37,590 nucleotides of DNA from an uncultured Chlorobiaceae bacterium (GTDB lineage: Bacteria > Bacteroidota > Chlorobiia > Chlorobiales > Chlorobiaceae), in contig CAINOC010000067.1 of assembly GCA_903851385.1 (NCBI GenBank), positions 1 to 37,590 of the forward strand. Reading direction: 5' to 3'. A program made the translations under genes and the position numbers. The number at the start of each line of letters is the position of its first letter. Position 1 is the first letter of the stretch. This document shows positions 7,695 through 15,533 of the stretch, in pieces. Below the pieces are notes generated by a model. It had not been told where the DNA came from, did not search any database, and worked only from the letters and a program-made list of their open reading frames with translations.

Positions 7695-8093
7695 TTATGT
7701 TTCCCAATCTTCGAGATTTAAGCCTGACACTCTCGAAAACTCTCTTGTATTGTGAGTTACCAAGGTTAAAGAGTGACTCAATGCAATAGCAGCAATCTGA
7801 AGATCATAAGGACCAATCGGGTTACCTTTCTTTGCAAGATTAGCGCGGATTCGACCAAAGTGGCAGGCTGCATTACCATCAAACGGAAACGATAAAAAAT
7901 TTTTTCCCAATTCGTCAAGCAAAGTCAGATTTTCATCACGCCGCGTACTCTTGAACGCACCGAAATAGAGTTCCGCTTTCACTACATCACACAGAAATAT
8001 TTGATCTGCTGGACACCGCAAGAAACAAGCTTTTACCGGAGATGATTGAGGATTCAAATAACGAATCCAGACGTTGGTATCAGGCAGCCACAT
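7695..8093 (-). CDS. vapC: PIN-domain toxin VapC
   Basis: 132-residue VapC-type PIN ribonuclease. The acidic residues expected for the metal site are visible: D5 in LPDTNVWIRYL, E41 in VVKAELYFGA, D97 in IGPYDLQIAAIAL and the conserved THNTREF block (113-119). Targets of VapC enzymes are usually tRNAs or rRNA; the target here is unknown. The ATG shares its A with the last base of the vapB stop (TAATG), so the pair is translationally coupled and forms a complete type II toxin-antitoxin operon. Confidence 0.9.
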   Translation of the reverse strand: MWLPDTNVWIRYLNPQSSPVKACFLRCPADQIFLCDVVKAELYFGAFKSTRRDENLTLLDELGKNFLSFPFDGNAACHFGRIRANLAKKGNPIGPYDLQIAAIALSHSLTLVTHNTREFSRVSGLNLEDWET

Positions 8094-8302
8094 TATTCCA
8101 ACTCCAAACGTTGATCTGGATCGCCTTGAGGAGCACGTTCAAGTGGCTCCCCTTTCCATCCGCCCGCAGTATGCTCAAAAACACCAGGAGGCCACTCTGT
8201 TCCGCGTCGAGTGCGTACAAACAACAAAAAGTCTAATACCTCTTGAGCTAATGGTTCCGTAAGAAACTCAGCTTCTTGTTTCAGTTGTTCGATGACGGTC
8301 AT
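8093..8302 (-). CDS. vapB: VapB-type antitoxin (DUF2281-like)
   Basis: 69-residue protein directly upstream of vapC with a one-base stop/start overlap. The N-terminal half (MTVIEQLKQEAEFLTEPLAQEVLDFLLFV) is the DUF2281 helical pattern found in many antitoxins. The C-terminal part is proline- and glycine-rich and should wrap the toxin. GGAGAG just before the ATG supports the start. Neutralisation of the VapC neighbour and autoregulation of the operon are inferred from the family. Confidence 0.82.
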   Translation of the reverse strand: MTVIEQLKQEAEFLTEPLAQEVLDFLLFVRTRRGTEWPPGVFEHTAGGWKGEPLERAPQGDPDQRLELE

Positions 8303-8517
8303 TATGCTCTCCGATAATCATGATAAAAGGACTATAGCGTAAGACTTTTTACACCTTCTGAGTCCTTGACTGGACACACATTACGATAAAGGTACGGATA
8401 ATTACAAACCAAACCAGAAAATGAAACAAACTGTGTTTCATCCTCCGTCAAGCAGGATTTACAAATATTTTATCACTACTGCCCGGTGATAAGTCAATTT
8501 TATTTACTCAGCAAACA

Positions 8518-9486
8518 CTAAGAATGTCGGCGAAGAATCTGATTCACGGCCGATGATGATATTCCAAGCACTCGAGCAGTATCAGCATAGGATAACCCTA
8601 ATTCAAGTACAAAATGACGAGAAAGTTCTTTACGTACCTGCGTGCACTCACGGCGCTTACTCCCTGATAGCAATGCCTGCGATGTAATACCGGCAACTTC
8701 ACACCTCTCTGCCAAAGCTTCCATGGCATTTACTTTGCTCGAGGTATCTGGGACAAGGGTTTTCACCGTTTCTTCAACTTCATCGAGGATTTCCTTTACA
8801 AACTCCCCGCTACCAAGTATCCGCTCATCGCTAAATTGCTTCTGCCCTCGCTGACGCAACGATAACACTTCCGACCATCCGCCTGCGGAGCGCACCAAAC
8901 CGCCGCCGGTCAGCTCAGACTGCTTCCCCAGACTACTCTGCTCTAACACAAATTGAAGATATGCACTTCGCGCAGCTCTCTCTCTTTTGCCAAAATAATG
9001 GAGTACATATTCCCGATCCTGCCAATCACGCTTTATCCTGTTTATCACAGTGGCATGACCGCTCCAAGGGTAGTTGGCCAGTTCATCCAATGAGCCGACA
9101 AGTCCGGCTCTCAGTGGATTGAGATGGATATAGCTGACCAGTTTCAGAAAATACGGTTCCTCTTCGCAGATAATTGATTTATATCGATTCTGAAACAAAT
9201 GCCCGTGCCGATGGTGTCGGGAATTATACAAGATTGCATAGCTGGTTAAAAACTTTCGCATACATATGGAGAGACCAGCCTCTCCGCTTTTCAACAACAG
9301 ATGAGCATGATTAGTCATCAGCGCCCAAGCGTAGATTTTTGTACCTGTTGCTGCAGCAGCAATACCCAAACGGGACACAAACAGATGACGCTCATCATCA
9401 TCCATAACGATATGGTTCCCTTCGATTCCCCTAACCATCACATGATGCAGGGTTCCCGGTGTATCCAATCTTGCTCCTCTCGGCAT
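8518..9486 (-). CDS. REP-associated tyrosine transposase (Y1/RAYT family)
   Basis: 322-residue HUH-type single-strand DNA transposase. The N-terminal catalytic domain has the family opening (RGARLDTPGTLHHVMVRG), the metal-binding H60-A-H62 in TNHAHLLL, the nucleophile Y102 in FQNRYKS, and YIHLNPLRAGLV at 119-130. The C-terminus (about 275-322) is a DnaA-like/Trp-repressor-like helix-turn-helix (LSYADTARVLGISSSAVNQILRR), an arrangement common in the larger members of this family. All catalytic residues are present, so it may be active. RAYTs mobilise or maintain REP palindromes, and one REP-like hairpin is at 19961-19978. The 5' part and its upstream 100 bases are duplicated in decayed form at 14641-14883. 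Confidence 0.9.
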   Translation of the reverse strand: MPRGARLDTPGTLHHVMVRGIEGNHIVMDDDERHLFVSRLGIAAAATGTKIYAWALMTNHAHLLLKSGEAGLSICMRKFLTSYAILYNSRHHRHGHLFQNRYKSIICEEEPYFLKLVSYIHLNPLRAGLVGSLDELANYPWSGHATVINRIKRDWQDREYVLHYFGKRERAARSAYLQFVLEQSSLGKQSELTGGGLVRSAGGWSEVLSLRQRGQKQFSDERILGSGEFVKEILDEVEETVKTLVPDTSSKVNAMEALAERCEVAGITSQALLSGSKRRECTQVRKELSRHFVLELGLSYADTARVLGISSSAVNQILRRHS

Positions 9487-9556
9487 TGAAATGGTTGGTT
9501 GATTTTCTTGAACTTATATCAACAGTTCACCCTTTAATGTACTGTTTTCAGGAATC

Positions 9557-9580
9557 AAATACACTTAGTCATGAACGTCC
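9557..9580. repeat. Dispersed repeat, copy 2, upstream of RAYT gene
   Basis: The AAATACACTTAGTCA...AACGTCC motif lies 71 bases upstream of the transposase start, as in the truncated copy. Similarity between the two transposase copies ends about six bases past this motif, so it may mark one end of the mobile unit. Confidence 0.55.
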
Positions 9581-9765
9581 CCTAAGCCGCCCCCACAGAC
9601 TTGACCGGTTCTTGATGCACACAGGCTCATGGGGCCCATCATGGGCATGAACATGCTCAATGAAGCTGTTAGTGATCATTCTTCAGATGGAGTGCTGCAG
9701 TGCGGTAAAGCAACACAATTCGTTACTATACTCAATTGATTCATTGGACGGATAGCGATTGGCAT

Positions 9766-9918
9766 GAAGAGAAGCCACGCTTTATCCATCAAACAAAAAA
9801 TTTTATCATTCGGCGCTCTATACTCATTGAGCATGGAGACAAGTGCTCCGTGCGTCAAAGGCACACCACCCAGTGAGCTGAGCTTCTTTTCGAGTTGCAT
9901 GAGGTCATTATTTTGCAT
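9766..9918 (-). pseudogene. 5' fragment of an AbiEi-like antitoxin gene
   Basis: The first 51 codons (MQNNDLMQLEKKLSSLGGVP, then LTHGALVSMLNEYRAPNDKI and LMDKAWLL) match my memory of the N-terminal winged-helix of type IV AbiEi-like antitoxin/transcriptional regulators. The reading frame continues to 9676, but the sequence after about 9766 no longer looks like the family, so the gene is truncated. Its start codon lies within the right arm of a perfect 19-base inverted repeat. I cannot identify the sequence between 9590 and 9765. Confidence 0.55.
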
Positions 9919-9954
9919 AGATAATCGAATATTAGTCGATTATCTATGCAAAAT
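9910..9954. repeat. Perfect 19-bp inverted repeat over the AbiEi-like start
   Basis: The arms at 9910-9928 (ATTTTGCATAGATAATCGA) and 9936-9954 are exact reverse complements, separated by ATATTAG. The ATG of the AbiEi-like fragment (9916-9918, minus) lies inside one arm. It may be an operator or the end of a small mobile element. It has no T-run, so a terminator is unlikely. Confidence 0.85.
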
Positions 9955-10061
9955 CTGGTTTTCCTGGTACAATAAAAACAAGCCAAAGAGTGAATAGGCC
10001 TAACCTCTTCCCCTGCCTTGTTCAAGAGCCGACGCCTGACCGACGCCCCAATATTTTTGAG

Positions 10062-10316
10062 TCAAAGGTCCTCCAGTAAATAGGCAATTTCTTGTGGAGA
10101 CGGCAGTTGACCTTGCAGCGCTCCAGTATAGCCAGGTTGTGGCTCCAGCTGATTTCTCGCACCAGTTGTGCGAGTTTCTCCATACCAGTGTACACCTCAA
10201 AAAAGGCCTTCATCCGCCAGAGGTTGGATGCAGAAAAACCTGCCACACCGGGAAACTCGTTCTGCAAATCTCCAGCCAGTTGTTGGACAATTGCCTTCCC
10301 CTTCTCTCAATAGGGT
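10062..10316 (-). pseudogene. YhcG-type (DUF1016) nuclease gene, deleted remnant
   Basis: On the minus strand the segment from about 10310 reads EKGKAIVQQLAGDLQNE, then FPGVAGFSASNLWRMKAFFE and LAQLVREISWSHNLAILERCK. This is the conserved DUF1016 N-terminal domain. At about 10110 the frame is lost. The other frame then gives QLPSPQEIAYLLEDL and a stop at 10062-10064, which looks like the extreme C-terminus of the same family. The gene has therefore lost its beginning and its PD-(D/E)xK middle by internal deletion. Intact members are about 350 residues and often accompany restriction systems. Confidence 0.7.
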
Positions 10317-10460
10317 CTACCTACGAATTGTGGTGATTTCGGAACTCATTACAGCGCCTGTGCTTCCCCCTGTCAACGCTTCCCCATACCATTGCTGAAT
10401 ATCGAGGCATGACTCGGGGCCATGATGGGTGGCTATGCCTTTCATGTAAGAAACTTTCAT
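10317..10460 (-). pseudogene. Short group-II-intron-associated ORF fragment
   Basis: A 47-codon frame, MKVSYMKGIATHHGPESC followed by YGEALTGGSTGAVMSSEI, resembles the short frames (PESC...GEALTG...SSEI) often translated just upstream of group II intron reverse transcriptase genes. No reverse transcriptase sequence follows, and the similarity stops where the YhcG remnant begins, so only a shard remains. The assignment relies on memory of that pattern. The frame starts four bases after the stop of the upstream hypothetical gene. Confidence 0.45.
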
Positions 10461-10463
10461 TCT

Positions 10464-10799
10464 CTACTCTTTGCCGGTTTTAATCGGCGCTTTCTGAGCG
10501 TCACCTAAGTTCCCCACACGGGCATCATCCGCTAGCATCTGAAGTGCGTCGCGCCGCTGGCTGCAGTGCTTGGTGCGGTCCCACGCCTCGGAAAACGTAG
10601 TCAGGATCGAGTGAAATCTCGCAAGAGCTCGCGCTCCACAGGCGACGTTCTCAATCGCAGTAAAAAGAGATTCTAGCCTGAGATTCGGCGCTTGAGGGTC
10701 GATCCCGGGGGTATATCTCTGCCCAGCTTGCTTGATCTGCTCCTTACTGAAACTTGTCAGTGCAGCCAATAACTGTTTATCAGCTTGCGACATAGTCAT
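10464..10799 (-). CDS. Hypothetical protein, 111 residues
   Basis: I do not recognise this protein. It is predicted to be mostly helical and soluble (MTMSQADKQLLAALTSFSKE at the N-terminus, with a charged C-terminal tail DAQKAPIKTGKE), with no signal peptide or membrane segment. Two ATGs (10799 and 10793) could start it and neither has a clear ribosome site. It lies between a group-II-intron-like fragment and the helicase gene in a stretch rich in gene debris, so it could itself be a remnant. The G+C content is higher than in the AT-rich cassette further on. Confidence 0.4.
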   Translation of the reverse strand: MTMSQADKQLLAALTSFSKEQIKQAGQRYTPGIDPQAPNLRLESLFTAIENVACGARALARFHSILTTFSEAWDRTKHCSQRRDALQMLADDARVGNLGDAQKAPIKTGKE

Positions 10800-11004
10800 A
10801 CTAACAGCCTGATTTTATGAGTAAGAGGCATAAATACATATGCCCCGCCTTTACAACACAGCAAAGCCTAACAATAGGGGCCTTTCTGACCCTTCGCCAC
10901 TATCTCAGAAAGCGGCCGCTTATCGATTCAGAAACCAATCCCACCCATTATTGCTTAATTGCCCTATGAACTGAGGAGCATCCAAAACTCGGCCCCATGC
11001 TGAC

Positions 11005-13773
11005 CTAAACAACAGCTTCATCCAGCTTATTCATGATCCTTTTCCGCTCGTTGCTACCAACTGTTGACAGGCGCAGCAAAGGCAGTCCGCATTTGGCCAA
11101 AACAGCGTCTTTCAGAACATCACGTTCAGCTTGGCGAGTCCCTTTACGATGGAATGCGTATCCATCAACCTCAATGACAAGCACCGGGCTTTTATCGATT
11201 TTGCGATAGATCACAAAATCGGTATGACTCCAGGGATGTTTAGCATAGGCATCCTCTTCAGGAGTCAGAATCGCCGTGTCCCGAATGAGCATCGACAAAG
11301 GAAACTGAAAGACAAATCCTAACCCCTGATAAGCCCTCTCCTGCAGCACCGCCTCTATTTCGCCGTTTGCAAGGTTCTCGGAATCATATTGCGAAATCCT
11401 TTTCCGCTTTTTCAATACCTGCTTTCGCACAGCTGCGTAGTCACGATAGAGGAGGTCAAAGACAGAACGAACACCGCTGGGCACCACGTCGCAATTGTTG
11501 TAGCGGATGTAACGGATAAGATCCGCCACATTACCATTGCCTTCCGCCATCTCTTTGGAAACAACCAGCCGGAGCTTTTCCTGTGCACGGGATACGGCTA
11601 CGTTCAGCAGATTCGGGTTATCGACAAATTCATTGGCTTCATTCGCTACAGTCGTAATGATGATAACCCGCTTTTCCCGTCCCTGATACTTGTGCACCGT
11701 GTCAACTTCAATCTCCTCAGAGCCTACAGATGATCGTATCCGGGTCGCCTGTACTCTGTAGGGCGAAACAATACCGATGTCGGCCGGATTGACCTCACCC
11801 AGCTCAGGCAATACCGTCTGTGTAATTTCATCGATCTGGCGTTGATTGAATGTACCGCGAGCATGATGTCCCGCTACAGTCGTATACGCACGAAGAACGT
11901 CAGGTTCCCCATGGTCAGGTGTCATGACAAGGAGTTCGCCTCCATAGAACTTTTGGTTGCAAAACTTAATGATTTTCGGATGGCACCGATAATGCTCTCG
12001 CAGCAACGTTTCGGGCAAGTCAGGAAAAGCCATGCGCACGGCAGAAAGCATGTTGTGCCAATCATACCTCACATGGTCCGGAAGATCGTACTGTACAGCG
12101 ATCTCCTGGACTCTCTTTTGATCCTGATCAGTCAAGACATTGGATAACTGCATGGGATCCCCGACAATGACCAGCTTTTTTGCACACGCCATCGCAAGAG
12201 CACCGCTGAGCAAGTCGACCTGACTGGCTTCATCCACAATGACACAATCAAAGACATAACCGGACTTGAGCGATGTAATGACAGAAAAGGTTGTGCTAAG
12301 AATAACCGGATACTCATTGAGGAAATCTTCCGGGCGCCGCCAGAGATCATCGATAGTAAACCTTTTTCGCTCGCGGTTATTGTAGTGCCCAGCAAGACGA
12401 TGCCTCAGCAACTCTAACGACAGCGAAGTCAGACGCTCCAGCCGCTGGTCGAAACAGAAGCCGGCAAGGGTGTCTTCAAGCGCTTTACGCCGGACTTCCA
12501 TATCAGCGATCTTACGCAGGTAATAAGCCTTTTGTAGCCTGAGAATTCGATCCCCAATGTTGAGCCCAAACAGTGCTCTGCCTGCCATGCCAAACCGGAA
12601 TAGAAGAGCGATATGCTCCAAAATATCTCCGAGATAACCTGAAGGCTTGGATACGCCCGATTTATTATTTAAAGCCGCCTTCTCCTCACAAGCCTGCCAG
12701 ACCTTCAACAATTTCCTGGCTGTTGACTTGGGGCGAAATTGTCGCGCATCCATATTCAGATCATGACCTCTCGTCTCCTCCTCATACTGAGCAAAGTGAT
12801 CCATTTCAAGCCGCAACGCATCGATCTCCTGAATGAGTGCGACCAGTTCGTTCTTCTTTACAAATGCATCATCAAGCTCGTTATTCAGGGACAAAATCTC
12901 CTTAAGTACCGCCGCCTCCTCTTTCGGCTCAAGTATAGAAAGCGCGAGCGTTTCGGATGTCTGCCCCTGAATGAACGTCTCTTTGTTCTGGTTGCTTCCG
13001 AGAAATGCCGCTGCAAAATCCAGCTCATATTTCTGAAGCTTTTCCAGCACATTGGCCGTAGCCGAATTGTTGTTGGAAACCACGGCCACCTGCTTGTCAA
13101 GAAGCAGCATATTGGCGATCAGGTTCAGGATGGTTTGTGTCTTGCCGGTGCCAGGCGGGCCCTGAACTATGGATACTGGATTCTGAATTGCCTGCTTTAT
13201 GGCCATTTTCTGGCTCATATTGCATCCGAACGGGAAAATGAGGTCCGGCACAGCATCTCTTGCTGTTTCCGGAATGCTGGCATTCAGAAAGCCGAAGAGA
13301 ATACTACTGCCCGACACGGTGTTCATATGACGATATTTCATCGCCATCAGCGACTTGTCGTCACTCGTCCTCAGAGTATCAGTTTCTGCAAGTTCACGAA
13401 AATAGGCGAGCACATCGGGATTGCGCCCATTGGACATGTTCATCGGCTGTACAGAAAGCTCTGAAAACCGACAGCAACGGCTCCCTCCATTCTTCTGAAA
13501 GACTTTCACCCATTTGTCGAAACGCAATACCTCCACGACCTCGGAGAGCAAATCCCCGGCAACGAGCACCCGACTATGCAAAACAGGTACGTGAACCGGA
13601 CTTGAAAGCCACTCTACGTTGGTCCCGATATATCTGTAGGATTTCCCGTTTTTATATGTCACGACCAAGCGCGCCCCATCCCGTGCAATGCGCAGAATCT
13701 GAGCCGTAAGATCCTGGCCCTTGATGATGATGAGGTGTTGCCTCAGATTTATGCCATTCTGGCCGTTCAGCAC
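11005..13773 (-). CDS. SF1 (DNA2/NAM7-like) helicase fused to Vsr-like nuclease domain
   Basis: 922-residue protein. Residues 1-110 form a beta-rich N-terminal domain. The helicase core has Walker A GPPGTGKT (205-212), motif II DEAS (514-517), motif III GDPMQLS (538-544), YRCHPKI (595-601), VDTVHKYQGRE (690-700) and motif VI NVAVSRAQEKL (724-734), i.e. AAA_11/AAA_12 modules. A long helical insert (about 285-470) separates Walker A from motif II. The C-terminus (about 800-922) has TDFVIYRK, VLVIEVDGYAFH and RDVLKDAVL, the D...ExD pattern of Vsr/DUF2726/MTES_1575-type endonucleases. Such fusions are often defence genes. The gene is intact and solitary. The start is GTG at 13773 without a visible ribosome site, so it is uncertain. 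Confidence 0.87.
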   Translation of the reverse strand: MLNGQNGINLRQHLIIIKGQDLTAQILRIARDGARLVVTYKNGKSYRYIGTNVEWLSSPVHVPVLHSRVLVAGDLLSEVVEVLRFDKWVKVFQKNGGSRCCRFSELSVQPMNMSNGRNPDVLAYFRELAETDTLRTSDDKSLMAMKYRHMNTVSGSSILFGFLNASIPETARDAVPDLIFPFGCNMSQKMAIKQAIQNPVSIVQGPPGTGKTQTILNLIANMLLLDKQVAVVSNNNSATANVLEKLQKYELDFAAAFLGSNQNKETFIQGQTSETLALSILEPKEEAAVLKEILSLNNELDDAFVKKNELVALIQEIDALRLEMDHFAQYEEETRGHDLNMDARQFRPKSTARKLLKVWQACEEKAALNNKSGVSKPSGYLGDILEHIALLFRFGMAGRALFGLNIGDRILRLQKAYYLRKIADMEVRRKALEDTLAGFCFDQRLERLTSLSLELLRHRLAGHYNNRERKRFTIDDLWRRPEDFLNEYPVILSTTFSVITSLKSGYVFDCVIVDEASQVDLLSGALAMACAKKLVIVGDPMQLSNVLTDQDQKRVQEIAVQYDLPDHVRYDWHNMLSAVRMAFPDLPETLLREHYRCHPKIIKFCNQKFYGGELLVMTPDHGEPDVLRAYTTVAGHHARGTFNQRQIDEITQTVLPELGEVNPADIGIVSPYRVQATRIRSSVGSEEIEVDTVHKYQGREKRVIIITTVANEANEFVDNPNLLNVAVSRAQEKLRLVVSKEMAEGNGNVADLIRYIRYNNCDVVPSGVRSVFDLLYRDYAAVRKQVLKKRKRISQYDSENLANGEIEAVLQERAYQGLGFVFQFPLSMLIRDTAILTPEEDAYAKHPWSHTDFVIYRKIDKSPVLVIEVDGYAFHRKGTRQAERDVLKDAVLAKCGLPLLRLSTVGSNERKRIMNKLDEAVV

Positions 13774-13879
13774 GTTATATCATAGTCTAGCTTATTGCTC
13801 CGACCATGAAAACTCATACTGCCCCTGAAGATCCTGAAACATTGACTTGATAGATAAGGCGGTTGTCTTTTTCCATTCA

Positions 13880-13955
13880 GCATAAGCAGTTCGACGGCAA
13901 GCATATCATCAAGCAAAACAATTACAATGCGAATTTTCTAAAGCAAGCGAGAAAC
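13880..13955 (-). pseudogene. DUF3368 toxin shard
   Basis: The bases AAGCATATCATCAAGCAAAA within this stretch are identical to the LLDDMLA-coding part of the intact DUF3368 gene (around 6425-6445), and flanking bases are similar to 6411-6480. The rest of the toxin gene is gone. The shard lies downstream of the UPF0175 pseudogene, in the same order as in the intact pair. Confidence 0.65.
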
Positions 13956-13967
13956 GGAGAGGTATGG

Positions 13968-14228
13968 CTAATGGCTTGAAGCATGGTCGCGCTCTAAATC
14001 TTGTAATTCGGATGCCAGGGGAAATACATTATAGCGATTGAGACTGAGTAAAAATTCAACCCGGCTCATTCCGGCAAGTTCTGAGGCACGACCGGATGAT
14101 AGCCGTCCCATCTCAAACAGCTTAACAGCCGCAAGCACCCTCAGCTCCCTTCCGAAAGCCAGTGCATCAGTCTTTTCAGCAAGCAGTATCTATTCGGGAA
14201 TATCAAGCGTAATGTGTTGAACCGCCAT
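13968..14228 (-). pseudogene. UPF0175 antitoxin gene with nonsense codon 13
   Basis: From the ATG at 14228, after an AAGGAGA ribosome site, the frame reads MAVQHITLDIPE, then TAG at 14190-14192. It then continues in the same frame with FGRELRVLAAVKLFEMGRLS, SGRASELAGMSRVEFLL and so on to a stop at 13968. The intact paralogue (6722-6976) has Lys at the position of the stop, so AAG to TAG explains it. Everything else is family-like, so the inactivation is probably recent. Confidence 0.85.
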
Positions 14229-14640
14229 GGTTCTCCTTTTTCTTTTCTTCAATTCAAGCCTTGCCTGTATACGCAAGCATTTTTAGTCACAACACACGAA
14301 ACATATCAAAAACTTGCTGTACATCATAGCATCGCCCCTCATATCAAGAATCAGATTACGCTCGCACGCTGTAATTGTTTTCATACCTAATGGTATGGTT
14401 ACCGAGTATTACCTTCCGGCTGATTCGACGACGACCCGTATAGAAGGTTGCCTGCACAGGAACCTGAGTGCACTTTGCGGAAGCATAATCACGTTGGTCC
14501 TGACCCGGTTGTGCATCGATATGAAGACGCCATAGTATTTCCTCTGCAAGAACTTCAAGCGGTTCACGAGGAACCGGCTTGCCGCCAATCGAGCTTATTC
14601 TTGCTTTGGCAAACACTCAGTGCGAGAGACAAACGAGACG

Positions 14641-14783
14641 CTGTTACTGCGGCAGCAATACCCAAACTGGACACGAACAGATGACGATCATCATCATCCA
14701 CAACAATCCGATTTCCCTTCGATTCCCCTAACCATCACATGATGCAGGGTTCCCGGTGTATCCAATCTTGCTCCTCTCGGCAT
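14641..14783 (-). pseudogene. Truncated, frameshifted RAYT transposase copy
   Basis: From the ATG at 14783 it reads MPRGARLDTPGTLHHVMVRG, as in the intact gene. It then shifts frame after IEGK and ends near 14641 at the equivalent of residue 48, long before the catalytic HxH motif. Similarity to the intact locus extends upstream to 14883 (matching 9345-9586), so the non-coding upstream part was copied too. Confidence 0.85.
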
Positions 14784-14853
14784 TATAATGGTCGGTTGTT
14801 TTTCTTGAGCGTATAGTAGCAGTTCACCATTAAATGTACTGTTTTCAAGAATT

Positions 14854-14877
14854 AAATACACTTAGTCAGGAACGTCC
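14854..14877. repeat. Dispersed repeat, copy 3, upstream of RAYT fragment
   Basis: AAATACACTTAGTCA followed by GGAACGTCC, matching 9557-9580 and more loosely 3855-3880. Similarity between the two transposase loci ends just beyond it. Confidence 0.55.
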
Positions 14878-14891
14878 TCTAAGTTCCCATT

Positions 14892-14963
14892 CATAACGCC
14901 GCACTTCAGGGGCGCCCACCTCGGGAAACCGCGGTTTGGTGCAACGTGGAAGCGCATGTTATG
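14892..14963 (-). repeat. attC-like imperfect palindrome
   Basis: The ends are CATAAC (14892-14897) and GTTATG (14958-14963). Inside them GCACTTC (14901-14907) pairs with GAAGCGC (14949-14955), offset by unpaired bases. The centre holds GGGGCGCCC and CCGCGG. A 72-base element with terminal AAC/GTT boxes, offset inner boxes and position just downstream of a small co-oriented gene is what an integron cassette recombination site looks like. No integrase gene is in the window and the boxes do not match the strict consensus. Confidence 0.45.
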
Positions 14964-14991
14964 CACGTACGGTTCATTTGTACTATGTTTC

Positions 14992-15255
14992 CTATTTTAT
15001 AACCAATTGACCATCCTTCTTTACACTAAAGAATATTGGCCATGTTGAGTTGTTTTCAATCTCCCATACAAGAAAGTGAGAATCCTCATGACCCATCAAG
15101 ATCTCATTTACTTCGATTTGATTTCTTGATTCAGGCGTAGGACACAAATAGTCAATTTCATATTTCGGCGAACGGGTCTTTGGATTGTATGGGCCAGCAT
15201 CGTATCGAGTTTTTGACTTAGGACTCAGCTGAAATGTATGTTCTTGCTCACTCAT
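14992..15255 (-). CDS. Hypothetical protein, 87 residues
   Basis: I do not recognise this protein. It is small and soluble, starting MSEQEHTFQLSPKSKTRYD, with a tyrosine- and proline-rich middle (YNPKTRSPKYEIDYLCPTP) and a C-terminus that could form beta strands (WPIFFSVKKDGQLVIK). AAAAGAGAG lies a few bases before the ATG. It is the last gene of a co-oriented run and the attC-like palindrome follows its stop by about 30 bases, which is how integron cassette genes are arranged. Confidence 0.55.
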   Translation of the reverse strand: MSEQEHTFQLSPKSKTRYDAGPYNPKTRSPKYEIDYLCPTPESRNQIEVNEILMGHEDSHFLVWEIENNSTWPIFFSVKKDGQLVIK

Positions 15256-15533
15256 TGGGATACTCTCTTTTCATTTAAGAAGAACAACAGCCATTGTTTC
15301 GCATTTGGAAGTTGTGATCGGTTTCTTTCGTATTATATGTGCATAACGTCCACATCTGGTATATGCACACCTGGACACTTCTTTAGTAAAAACGATGACG
15401 TCATTTTCAACAAAAAAAATAGTTCTAACTGCTTTTTTATAAATAAGTAAAATCTGTTATTGCTTTTCAATAGTACGAAGCAGCAATGTAATATGCCTTT
15501 TTTTAAAATATAGAATTAATATTTATTGACGCA

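Larger units (their letters stand above)
13774..14991. other. Debris region with decayed toxin-antitoxin and transposase copies
   Basis: No intact gene is visible over 1.2 kb. It contains a toxin shard (13880-13955), a nonsense-mutated UPF0175 gene, an unassigned stretch (14240-14640), a truncated RAYT copy and an attC-like palindrome. An 86-codon open frame on the minus strand at 14356-14616 has no recognisable product and no ribosome site. Confidence 0.7.

Noticed and set aside
12739-13464. Long plus-strand open frame of 241 codons
   Set aside because: It lies entirely antisense to the helicase gene, whose motifs are unmistakable, and its translation resembles no family.
14356-14616. 86-codon minus-strand frame in the debris region
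   Set aside because: No ribosome site, no recognisable family, and neighbouring sequences are all remnants, so it is not supported as a gene.
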